From CAZIWJ01 sp964542855 (GTDB lineage Bacteria; Bacteroidota; Bacteroidia; Cytophagales; Cyclobacteriaceae): a DNA stretch of 13,014 nucleotides. The stretch is taken from positions 1-13,014 of the forward strand of contig CAZIWJ010000083.1 in assembly GCA_964542855.1 (NCBI GenBank), read 5' to 3'. Within the stretch, counting starts at the first letter, position 1; each line of letters starts with the position of its first letter. The notes beneath the pieces were generated by a model. That model saw only the letters and a program-made list of their open reading frames with translations. It was not told the DNA's origin and made no database searches. The position numbers were made by a program, and so were the translations under genes. This document shows positions 1 through 7,121 of this stretch, in pieces.

Positions 1-948
1 GATTGGCTTATTCCCATCGATGAAGTTACAGATACCGGTTCAGGCAAAAATGGTATTCCTGTACTGAACTTTCCCCGTAAAATTCGGCCGGTACAGGCTG
101 AATACCTCAATGATGAAGATTCGGTAATCGGTATACTTATTAATGATACCCCCCTCGCCTACCCCGAAATTATATTAAACTGGCACGAAATTATCAATGA
201 TTCTTTAAACGGCACTCATTTCACCGTAACCCACAGTCCGCTTTCCGGTATATCCCGGGTGTATGCCCGGGCATCCGGTACACAATTTGGCCATGCAGGC
301 CTGGTTTACAGGCAAAACCTGGTTTTTTACGATACCCAAACCAACACTAACTGGTTGCAGTATACCGGGCAGGCCGTTAACGGTGAAAAACTGGGCAGTG
401 AATTAACTCCTTTTTCGTTCCTGAAAACCCGCTGGGATACCTGGCAATCGCTGTATCCCGATACTGAAGTAATTACCAGCGAAACTGGCTACAACCGGAA
501 CTATAACCGGTATCCTTATGGAAACTACCGCAACGCTGATTACTTTTTTTATCCTTCTACGTTTGCCGATACCCTGCTTCCTCCCAAAATACAAGTTGTA
601 GGATTAAGCACTGGAACAAGCAGCAAGGCTTACGTTGCCGACAATTTAAGTAGTTCGGCGGAAGTAATTCTCGACACAATACAAAATGTACCTGTGCTGT
701 TTTATGCCTCCGGTGCACGTCAACTGTATGCTGCCTTTCAACTCTCCGGCCTTCCTGCGTCATCTTATACGACGGTGGCCGATGAATTACCGGTTATTTT
801 AGCCGATACCCTGGGCAACCAAATCAGCTTTACCGGCAGGGTAGTAACTGGCCCCGACATTGGTACACAACTTGATCCACTGGTAACGGAAAAAACATTT
901 TGGTTTACCTGGAAGCAGTTTAATCCTGGAACCATACTGGAAAAATAG
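1..948 (+). CDS. DUF3179 domain-containing protein, 3' part (N-terminus outside window)
   Basis: The frame is open from base 1 to the TAG at 946-948, giving about 315 residues; the true start lies upstream, and the ATG at 259 is internal. The visible part opens with a DWLIP..EV motif, then VIGILIND..AYPEIILNWHEIIND, GLVYRQNLVFYDTQT..WLQ.TG and the TGYNRNYNRYPYG..Y block. It closes with a second repeat-like unit (KAYVADNL, then FWFTWKQFNPGTIL). This is the order of conserved blocks I know from DUF3179, a family of unknown function often found in exported or membrane-associated proteins. The family's usual CPLC motif after the NWHEIxND block reads SPLS here (bases 229-240), so both cysteines are missing. 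Family assignment is firm; biochemical function is unknown. leuS follows after 104 bp on the same strand. Confidence 0.88.
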   Translation, partial: DWLIPIDEVTDTGSGKNGIPVLNFPRKIRPVQAEYLNDEDSVIGILINDTPLAYPEIILNWHEIINDSLNGTHFTVTHSPLSGISRVYARASGTQFGHAGLVYRQNLVFYDTQTNTNWLQYTGQAVNGEKLGSELTPFSFLKTRWDTWQSLYPDTEVITSETGYNRNYNRYPYGNYRNADYFFYPSTFADTLLPPKIQVVGLSTGTSSKAYVADNLSSSAEVILDTIQNVPVLFYASGARQLYAAFQLSGLPASSYTTVADELPVILADTLGNQISFTGRVVTGPDIGTQLDPLVTEKTFWFTWKQFNPGTILEK

Positions 949-1021
949 GTTACCTCAATAACTTCCTTTCCCTTTAACCGGGAATTCTTCAGAATAACAG
1001 GCTAAAAATTATCAGAAATCA

Positions 1022-1029
1022 TAACTTTA
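1022..1029 (+). promoter_or_regulatory. possible Bacteroidota-type -7 element upstream of leuS
   Basis: TAACTTTA fits the Bacteroidota primary-sigma -7 consensus (TAnnTTTG) except for the last base and lies 24 bp before the leuS ATG. No TTTG-like -33 element is visible at the expected distance, so this is weak support for leuS having its own promoter. Confidence 0.25.
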
Positions 1030-1052
1030 CCGCACAAAACCTATGAATCTGT

Positions 1053-3824
1053 ATGGCAGAGTATAACTTTCAGGAAATAGAAAAGAAGTGGCAGCGCTTC
1101 TGGGAAGAGAATGATACTTATCGTGTTACCAATAATAGCACAAAACCTAAATATTATGTGCTCGACATGTTCCCTTATCCATCCGGGGCAGGCCTGCACG
1201 TGGGGCATCCGTTGGGGTACATCGCCTCGGATGTGGTGGCTCGTTACAAACGGCTGAAAGGATTTAACGTGCTGCACCCCATGGGTTTCGATTCATTCGG
1301 GTTACCGGCCGAGCAATATGCCATTCAAACCGGTCAGCACCCGGCTATTACTACGGAACAGAACATTAACCGGTACAAAGAGCAGCTTAAAAATATGGGG
1401 TTTTCCTACGACTGGAACCGGGAGGTGCAAACCAGCAGCCCTAATTTTTACAAGTGGACCCAATGGATATTTTCCCGCCTGTTCGAGCACTGGTATAACC
1501 GGGAAAGCAATCGGGCCGAACCCATTGAGAATTTAATCTCAGTTTTTGAAAAAAAGGGTAATGCAAATGTACAGGCCGTTTGCGATGAAGAAACCCCGCC
1601 ATTTACAGCACAAGATTGGAAACAATTCTCCGAAAAGAGAAAGCAGGAAATTTTACTGAATTATCGGTTAACCTATCTGGCCGATACAACCGTGAACTGG
1701 TGCCCCACCCTTGGAACGGTACTGGCTAATGACGAAGTAAAAGACGGATTTTCAGAAAGGGGCGGTTACCCGGTAGAACGCAAAAAAATGAAGCAGTGGA
1801 TGATGCGCATTACCGCCTATGCCGATCGTTTACTGGAAGGACTGGAACGGGTAGACTGGAGCGATGCCCTTAAGGAAATGCAACGCAACTGGATTGGCAA
1901 ATCGTACGGTTGTGAACTCAATTTCCGGGTTAAAGGCCAAAATATTACCCTTACTGCGTTTACCACACGCCCGGATACCATTTACGGAGTTACTTACGTG
2001 GTACTGGCTCCTGAACATGAACTGATCAGTAAACTCACTACTTCAGAACAGGAAGCAGCAGTACAGGACTACGCGGAATCGGCCAGTAACCGGTCGGAAC
2101 GCGAACGGATGGCTGATGTAAAGTCTGTTTCCGGTGTATTTACCGGTTCTTACGTGGTGAATCCAATTAACGGGGAAGAAATTCCACTCTGGGTTGCCGA
2201 TTACGTACTGGCCGGGTACGGTACCGGGGTGGTGATGGCGGTGCCCTCATCCGATGACCGGGATTTCCGCTTTGCCTCTCATTTTAATTTACCGATTCGT
2301 TGTGTCATTGAGGGTACGGAAAAAATGGATGATCCCACATCAAAGAAGCACGGTAAAATGATCAATTCCGGGTTTATGAACGGCATGGAATCAACCGAAG
2401 CCATCCAGGCGGTTATTGCTAAAGTAGAAGCAGATGGCACGGGTAGGCAAAAAGTAAATTACCGGATCAGGGATGCTGTTTTTAGCCGTCAACGCTATTG
2501 GGGCGAACCGGTGCCGGTATACTTTAAAGATAATATTCCCCAGCTAATACCAACTGCAGAACTTCCGCTGAAACTCCCGGCCGTAAACGAGTACAAGCCT
2601 ACTGAAGAAGGTGAACCTCCTTTGGCCCGGGCAAAAGAATGGAAATACAACGGCCGTTACGAATATGAACTAACCACCATGCCAGGCTGGGCCGGATCTA
2701 GCTGGTATCATTTTCGTTACATGGACCCCGAAAATACCGAAGAGCCGTTTTCGAAAGAAGCCCAGGAGTACTGGCAAAGTGTAGACCTCTACATTGGCGG
2801 AACTGAACACGCTACCGGCCATTTGTTGTACTCCCGTTTCTGGACCAAGTTTTTATACGATATTGGCCGGGTGAACACGGATGAACCTTACCAAAAACTG
2901 ATTAACCAGGGCATGATCCAGGGGCAGTCGGCTATTGCCTACCGGGTGAAAGGAACATCTCAGTTTGTGTCTTACAACCTGAGAAAAGAATACAACACCT
3001 CTCCCATGCACGTTGATATCAGTATGGTAAACGAAAAAAACCATCTCAACCTAAACGCATTCCGAAACTGGAGAGATGATCTGCACAACGCGGAATTTAT
3101 CATGGAAGGGGATGTATTCGTTTGTGGTACCGAGGTAGAAAAAATGTCGAAACGCCTCTATAATGTAGTTAACCCGGACGATGTGGTAAACGAATACGGT
3201 GCCGACACGCTGCGCATGTACGAAATGTTCCTTGGCCCCCTCGAGCAGTCAAAGCCCTGGAATACCCAGGGTATTGACGGGGTGTTCAAATTTTTGAGGA
3301 AGTTCTGGCGGCTGTTTTACGATGAAGATGGAAACTGGATGGTGAATGACCGTAAGCCTTCCGAAGCTGCTTTAAAAACCATCAACAAAACCATTAAAAA
3401 AGCGCAGGAAGATATCGACCAGTACTCTTTTAATACTTCTGTTAGTGCGTTTATGATTTGTGTTAACGAACTGCAAAGTGAAAAATGCCATTCAAAAAGT
3501 GTACTGGAACCTCTCTGTATTATCATATCGCCCTATGCCCCTCACATCTGCGAGGAGCTGTGGCTGGCTTTAGGAAATAAGGAAAGTATAGTAAACGCCC
3601 GGTTTCCGGCTTACGAAGAAAAATACCTGCAGGAGAGTTCGTTCGAATACCCGGTTTCGGTTAATGGTAAAGTAAGAACCAAAATATCTTTCCCGGTAGA
3701 TATGGATAAGGCTACGATAGAAAAACAGGTACTGAATAATGTAACCGTTAAAAAGTGGTTGCAGGATAAATCACCGAAAAAAGTTATTGTTGTTCCTAAT
3801 CGGATTGTAAACGTGGTTGTTTAG
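1053..3824 (+). CDS. leuS: leucyl-tRNA synthetase
   Basis: Class Ia aminoacyl-tRNA synthetase that attaches leucine to tRNA-Leu in the cytoplasm; 923 residues, the long size typical of Bacteroidota. The ATP-binding HIGH motif is HVGH (residues 49-52) within YPSGAGLHVGHPLGY. The CP1 editing domain shows TTRPDT (304-309) and MAVPSSDDRD (395-404). The second ATP motif is KMSKR (697-701). The anticodon-binding domain ends in the C-terminal VNGKVRTKI..P and VPNRIVNVVV blocks. Inserts around residues 150-200 (RAEPIENLI..KKGNANVQAVCDEE) and before KMSKR (FVSYNL..TSPMHVD) match what I recall from this phylum. Two small departures: the last residue of KMSKS is Arg, and the usual His before the first editing Asp is Ser, while both editing Asp residues remain. 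The start agrees with the family N-terminus (MAEYNFQEIEKKWQ). The stop overlaps the stop of the convergent lipoprotein gene. Confidence 0.98.
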   Translation: MAEYNFQEIEKKWQRFWEENDTYRVTNNSTKPKYYVLDMFPYPSGAGLHVGHPLGYIASDVVARYKRLKGFNVLHPMGFDSFGLPAEQYAIQTGQHPAITTEQNINRYKEQLKNMGFSYDWNREVQTSSPNFYKWTQWIFSRLFEHWYNRESNRAEPIENLISVFEKKGNANVQAVCDEETPPFTAQDWKQFSEKRKQEILLNYRLTYLADTTVNWCPTLGTVLANDEVKDGFSERGGYPVERKKMKQWMMRITAYADRLLEGLERVDWSDALKEMQRNWIGKSYGCELNFRVKGQNITLTAFTTRPDTIYGVTYVVLAPEHELISKLTTSEQEAAVQDYAESASNRSERERMADVKSVSGVFTGSYVVNPINGEEIPLWVADYVLAGYGTGVVMAVPSSDDRDFRFASHFNLPIRCVIEGTEKMDDPTSKKHGKMINSGFMNGMESTEAIQAVIAKVEADGTGRQKVNYRIRDAVFSRQRYWGEPVPVYFKDNIPQLIPTAELPLKLPAVNEYKPTEEGEPPLARAKEWKYNGRYEYELTTMPGWAGSSWYHFRYMDPENTEEPFSKEAQEYWQSVDLYIGGTEHATGHLLYSRFWTKFLYDIGRVNTDEPYQKLINQGMIQGQSAIAYRVKGTSQFVSYNLRKEYNTSPMHVDISMVNEKNHLNLNAFRNWRDDLHNAEFIMEGDVFVCGTEVEKMSKRLYNVVNPDDVVNEYGADTLRMYEMFLGPLEQSKPWNTQGIDGVFKFLRKFWRLFYDEDGNWMVNDRKPSEAALKTINKTIKKAQEDIDQYSFNTSVSAFMICVNELQSEKCHSKSVLEPLCIIISPYAPHICEELWLALGNKESIVNARFPAYEEKYLQESSFEYPVSVNGKVRTKISFPVDMDKATIEKQVLNNVTVKKWLQDKSPKKVIVVPNRIVNVVV

Positions 3825-4177
3825 TTGTTCACCAAAGAATCCTGTGGTAACAAAGGAGGTACTGCATTCGGGCTGGTAGCACTGGTCTGGATGCTGTCGT
3901 TCGGGGTTTCGGGAGGAAAAACCGTTTCCATATCAACCGTGCGAAAAGAAGATTCTTTTTCTGCGTTCGACATGGTGACTACAATTCCCCATTGTTTTTT
4001 ATCGACCAGGTGACCATTAACCGGCTTGGGAATACTGTCTGGGTTGAAAGGGGAAAACATGACCTGTCGTACACTGTCATCAAGGATAAATGAGCTCTGG
4101 AAAGCAGGGCATATCATAGGTTTACAGGAAACCATTATCAAGCAAAGCAAAACGATATGTAGTGGCCGTCTGAACAT
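3821..4177 (-). CDS. short predicted lipoprotein of unknown function
   Basis: The mature part begins at the Cys of the lipobox-like MVSC, preceded by a short positive n-region (MFRRP) and a hydrophobic stretch (LHIVLLCLIM), so the protein is probably secreted and lipidated. I chose the ATG at 4177 (118 residues) because it gives a normal signal peptide. An upstream in-frame ATG at 4201 would place ILILM ahead of the Arg pair, which is less usual. After the Cys come KPMICPAFQSSFILDDSVRQVMFSPF and then DSIPKP..GHLVDKKQWG, followed by a tail rich in Pro, Ser and Thr with no obvious fold. The CPAFQSxFILD stretch resembles small Cys-anchored proteins I associate with Cytophagales, but I cannot name the family. 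The TAA stop (minus strand) shares bases with the leuS TAG. Confidence 0.72.
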   Translation of the reverse strand: MFRRPLHIVLLCLIMVSCKPMICPAFQSSFILDDSVRQVMFSPFNPDSIPKPVNGHLVDKKQWGIVVTMSNAEKESSFRTVDMETVFPPETPNDSIQTSATSPNAVPPLLPQDSLVNN

Positions 4178-4242
4178 TAGTATCAATATATTAACCTTCA
4201 TAAATGAAGATTAGTATGTTGCAGTTGGTTAAAAGCAATGAA

Positions 4243-4250
4243 CAAATATG
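4243..4250 (-). promoter_or_regulatory. possible -7 element for the lipoprotein gene
   Basis: On the minus strand these bases read CATATTTG, a one-base departure from the Bacteroidota -7 consensus TAnnTTTG, about 65 bp before the preferred start at 4177. No well-spaced -33 element is evident. The rest of the 4178-4415 gap is AT-rich and shows nothing else I can name. Confidence 0.25.
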
Positions 4251-4415
4251 ACTTTATGTCCGATACAAAAAAGAAGGAAAAAAAGTCATACCCTACTCGT
4301 TCCAAAAATAATGCAGAAACAAGGATTTCAGTTTACCTTTAGTTTAAATGATAAGCTAAAAGATAATCTAATGCCAAATTTTTTACGGTAAAATGCTGAA
4401 GAAGCCATGTAAACG

Positions 4416-5288
4416 CTAGGATGTGCGGCGGTTTCCAGACCTGGAAGCACTTTTCCAGATATAAGGTTTGGGCGATATTTTTCCCTTTGTAGGAATATTA
4501 GTGCAATATGGGTCTTCTCTTACAGGATCTGTGTTGTAACGTACTTTCTCAGCTTTGGCGATTTCTACCGAAACTATCCCTGTTGGTACAGCAATAATAC
4601 CATACCCCAGTATCATAACGATAGATGCAATCATGCGGCCGGGAATGGTTGATGGTGCAATGTCGCCATATCCAACCGTAGTGAGTGTAACAATTGCCCA
4701 GTAGATGCTAACAGGAATATTTTTGAAACCATGTTCTGGGCCTTCAACGAGGTACATTAACGCCCCAATAATGAAGGTAAGAACAATTATCACCCCAATA
4801 AACACAGTAATTTTAGCAATGCTCTGCCTGATTGCCCGCTCCAGTATTCTGGCTTCCCCGAGGAATTGGGTAAGTTTTAGCACCCGGAACACCCTTAACA
4901 ACCGAAGGCTACGGATAATTAATACGTATTTGGTTCCGCTAATAAAAAAAATTAGGAAGGAAGGCAAAATTGAAACCAGGTCGATAATGCCGTAAAAACT
5001 TAATACATATTTTTTTCTAACTGGCGCACTGTAAATTCTAAGGGCATATTCAATGGTGAATACGACAGTAAATCCCAGTTCAACGTAAAAAAATATCTGT
5101 GGTATCTCATTCCCGATTGCGGCAACAGATTCCAACATAACAGAAAGTACGCTGAAAACAATAGCTATTAGTAGGATGACATCGAAGAGCTTTCCTTTAG
5201 GCGTATCAGACTGCTGTATGATCACGTAAAGCTTTTCTTTTAATTTGGCAGTATCCAACTGGCAGGGGAGTTTAAAAAAGAAGAACAT
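4416..5288 (-). CDS. six-segment voltage-gated potassium channel
   Basis: Inner-membrane K+ channel subunit of the Ion_trans family, expected to act as a tetramer; 290 residues. Hydrophobic segments fit S1 (about 36-52), S2 (65-83), S3 (97-115), S5 (160-180) and S6 (217-245). S4 carries a basic residue every third position (R126, R129, R132, R135, K138), the voltage-sensor pattern. The pore helix is followed by the selectivity filter TVGYGD (204-209), which indicates K+ selectivity. S6 contains AVPTGI, typical of bacterial members. The 50-residue tail after S6 is Lys/Arg/Pro-rich and lacks the zinc-ribbon ending I recall in some relatives. The first ATG (5288) sits inside a strong potential hairpin. 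The family-like sequence (LKEKLYVIIQQSDTPKGKLFD) begins around residue 16, so a TTG at 5258 is a conceivable alternative start. Confidence 0.93.
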   Translation of the reverse strand: MFFFFKLPCQLDTAKLKEKLYVIIQQSDTPKGKLFDVILLIAIVFSVLSVMLESVAAIGNEIPQIFFYVELGFTVVFTIEYALRIYSAPVRKKYVLSFYGIIDLVSILPSFLIFFISGTKYVLIIRSLRLLRVFRVLKLTQFLGEARILERAIRQSIAKITVFIGVIIVLTFIIGALMYLVEGPEHGFKNIPVSIYWAIVTLTTVGYGDIAPSTIPGRMIASIVMILGYGIIAVPTGIVSVEIAKAEKVRYNTDPVREDPYCTNIPTKGKISPKPYIWKSASRSGNRRTS

Positions 5289-5309
5289 ACTTTCGTATGT
5301 CCTCCTTCT
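5276..5309 (-). promoter_or_regulatory. RNA hairpin covering the ribosome-binding sequence and start codon of the K+ channel gene
   Basis: Read on the minus strand, 5309-5295 can pair with 5290-5276 in 15 consecutive pairs (12 Watson-Crick, 3 G-U) around a GAAA tetraloop (5294-5291). The inner six pairs are a perfect inverted repeat, ACATAC/GTATGT. The left arm includes AGGAGG (5306-5301), a strong Shine-Dalgarno-like sequence that is rare in this window. The right arm includes the ATG (5288-5286). If formed in the mRNA, the fold would hide both initiation signals. The right arm ends in a run of U, so the structure also resembles a weak intrinsic terminator or attenuator. Pairing is seen directly; a regulatory role is inferred. 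Confidence 0.5.
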
Positions 5310-5533
5310 ACTGAATCAAGGAAAAATAAAGCTTTACGGTAGTGTGGAAAATGGAGTGTTCCTTGAAATCTGTAAAAAATTTTACGGGTGTATATCTACA
5401 ATACAACATATAATCGAATTAACCGGGAATAATGTTTTGTATTTCAACATTTTTTTACGAATTGGTTCAATTTTTTTGTAAATATTAACCAAAAAGCAGC
5501 GATAAAGAACGAATAGCCCTTAAAAATCCTGGT

Positions 5534-6217
5534 TTATCTAGTAGATCCTTCTTTCATCTGCTTTTCAATCAATTTTACCCACTCACTGTACATTATTTCC
5601 GATGGGTGCAGTTGGTCTTCTGCAACCAGTGACGAATCGTGCGCTGCCTTTTTAGAAATACGAGTGATGTCGTAAAAAGGCACCCCGAAAGATTTTGTTA
5701 TTTTCTTTTTGGTTGCGTTGTACCGGTTTATTTCCCCGGCTATTTTTTCCGGATTTTTATCTTTGGCAAATGGGGTTACTCCATAGTCGGGTATGCTAAG
5801 CACAAACACGTTACGAGGATTATTGCCCGCTAATGAAATGGCCTTTTTTAACAGTTTAGGATATTCTATTTTAAACTGGCTGAAATTATATTCCCGGTAC
5901 TGGTTATTCACCCCAATGAGAAGCGACACGAGGTCGTATGGGGGGGCCAAAGACTTTTCCTCGGCCTTTATTGCACTGTCTAGTTCATCGGTAGTCCAAC
6001 CGGTTTCAGCTATAATAGTTACTTCTTTAATGCCCAGCGAATCGGCCAGTTGAACTGGCCATCTTGCTTTTTTCGGAACCGATTCCCCTATGGTATACGA
6101 ATCGCCCAGGGCAAGATATTTTAATTTTTCGTAGGAACGGGGCATTTGCTGTTCTTTGGGTTGAGGTGAGGAGCACGTAACTAATGCCATTAACAGGGCA
6201 AACCAAAATACTCGCAT
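5534..6217 (-). CDS. SGNH/GDSL-family hydrolase, predicted lipoprotein
   Basis: Predicted serine esterase or acylhydrolase, 227 residues. Residues 1-15 are a short signal peptide ending in a lipobox-like LVTC; Thr at -1 is uncommon but tolerated, so lipidation at Cys15 is likely. The SGNH blocks are in order: GDSYTIGE (catalytic S40), a block II glycine in ETGWTTDEL (G73), GVNNQY (oxyanion N104) and DQLHP (D201 and H204 completing the triad). Length and motifs match single-domain SGNH hydrolases of the lysophospholipase L1/TesA type. The substrate cannot be read from sequence; lipids, acetylated glycans or peptidoglycan substituents are all possible. It is separated by 245 bp from the downstream K+ channel gene, so an operon with it is not implied. 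Confidence 0.9.
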   Translation of the reverse strand: MRVFWFALLMALVTCSSPQPKEQQMPRSYEKLKYLALGDSYTIGESVPKKARWPVQLADSLGIKEVTIIAETGWTTDELDSAIKAEEKSLAPPYDLVSLLIGVNNQYREYNFSQFKIEYPKLLKKAISLAGNNPRNVFVLSIPDYGVTPFAKDKNPEKIAGEINRYNATKKKITKSFGVPFYDITRISKKAAHDSSLVAEDQLHPSEIMYSEWVKLIEKQMKEGSTR

Positions 6218-6375
6218 TTTTTTTGCAGCGAGTTTACTATCTTCTAAAATGATAATCCAGTTTAATTTTAATTTCAGCCCCTCAAGAATGTATTAAATCA
6301 AAACCTGTAAAATGGTTTATTACTATCTGGCTATATCGTTTAATTTCTTCCTTTTATTCGGTAATCGCTTGTGAG

Positions 6376-6510
6376 GTGAATCCCGCATTGCGCTATACCA
6401 GCAAACTGGCCGGTATTAATGCGTACCTGGAAGAAGGGTATATATTTATGGCGATACACCAGGACACAGGAGAAGATAGGTTTTTCCTGGTGGCTAAGGA
6501 AAACGAATAG
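6376..6510 (+). other. possible small ORF or gene remnant, unrecognised
   Basis: A GTG at 6376 opens 44 codons ending in TAG at 6508-6510. The product reads roughly NPALRYTSKLAGINAYLEEG followed by YIFMAIHQDTGEDRFFLVAK. Its amino-acid mix and codon choice look like real coding sequence (xxTGEDRFFLVAKENE ending). The same frame is open back to 6256, but that part (Trp/Phe/Ile/Ser-rich) does not look coding and has no ATG. It could be the 3' relic of a gene whose 5' end was lost, a frameshifted gene, or a small real protein with a GTG start. It lies beside a clear pseudogene, which favours a relic. I do not recognise the family. Confidence 0.3.
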
Positions 6511-6513
6511 CTG

Positions 6514-6844
6514 TTATCGGATGCTTCCCCTCGTTTTCCCGGGTAGTGATTGGTAAACCAGTTCGTATGAATGATCTACTAACTCTTTTACAAAACGATC
6601 AGTTAATTATCCGATCGTACTAACGGTATTCCAATGCTTTTTATTCATGTGGTACCCCGGAATAATTTCGTGGTATTGTTCCCCTGCCCACTCGGGGTTG
6701 CATTTGACATTAATACTGGCAAATCATCAACGTTGGTAAGCGTAAATATTTTACCCCCACTTTATAAGCCAGTATCTGATCATCGAAGGGAATATTTTCG
6801 ATGGCGCCAGGCAGACAGTAATTCCGGTACGTTTCAATGTTCAT
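6514..6844 (-). pseudogene. broken MmcQ/YjbR-family (DUF419) gene
   Basis: Starting at the ATG at 6844 the minus strand encodes MNIETYRNYC, then PFDDQILAYKVG; the frame is lost at a G run (about 6756-6752). Adding one G restores GGKIFTLTNVDD, and adding one T at a T run (about 6722) restores FASINVKCNPEW. The third segment continues as IIPGYHMNKKHWNTVST, hits a TAA in frame two codons later, then resumes as LTDRFVKELVDHSYELVYQSLP and ends at a TAA (6516-6514). These are the successive conserved blocks of the MmcQ/YjbR family (CyaY-like fold, putative DNA-binding, about 110-120 residues). Two single-base deletions plus a nonsense codon make a functional product unlikely. The family match is by memory of the motifs. 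Confidence 0.82.
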
Positions 6845-6908
6845 GACTGCAAAAAATAAACAATCAGGAGGTTAAACACTCAATCTGTTCATTAATTCAG
6901 CCAGGCTG

Positions 6909-7112
6909 CTAAGCCCGTACAATAATCCGAACAATGATAACAACCAGGGCAATTAAAAACATGACAATGGATATTTTATTAATACCATGCATCATGCGAA
7001 GGTTGACGTTTGATTTACTTTTGGGGTCTTTTTTGCGGAAATAGTAGCCCAGTACCTCACCAAAATCAAACCAGAATTTGGTACCTTTCTTTTCTTCGTT
7101 CTTCTGTTCCAT
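6909..7112 (-). CDS. small single-span membrane protein (DUF6728-like)
   Basis: 67 residues: a charged N-terminus (MEQKNEEKKGTKFWFDFGEV), a basic stretch RKKDPKSKSNVNLRMMHGINK, and one hydrophobic helix at about 46-65 ending in RIIVRA. This suggests an inner-membrane protein with its N-terminus in the cytoplasm. The pattern LGYYFRKKDP..NVNLRMMHGINKISIVMF recalls a short conserved family of Bacteroidota, which I believe is DUF6728; the number is from memory. It begins 9 bp after the ispG stop on the same strand, so it is almost certainly co-transcribed with ispG. No function is known to me. Confidence 0.75.
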   Translation of the reverse strand: MEQKNEEKKGTKFWFDFGEVLGYYFRKKDPKSKSNVNLRMMHGINKISIVMFLIALVVIIVRIIVRA

Positions 7113-7121
7113 TCTTAATTA

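Noticed and set aside
4384..4396. TTTTAC/GTAAAA inverted repeat just after the K+ channel stop.
   Set aside because: Purely AT-rich five-pair stem with a three-base loop and no following U run on the minus strand; too weak to call a terminator.
4416..4560. The K+ channel tail might be a frameshifted zinc ribbon (C-x2-C) of the kind seen at the end of some relatives.
   Set aside because: None of the three frames gives a convincing pair of C-x2-C motifs; only isolated fragments such as KCFQVW appear, so a divergent tail is the simpler reading.
5245..5481. Plus-strand 78-codon frame starting inside the K+ channel gene.
   Set aside because: It runs antisense over the channel start and then through AT-rich intergenic DNA with no recognisable motif; most likely a chance frame.
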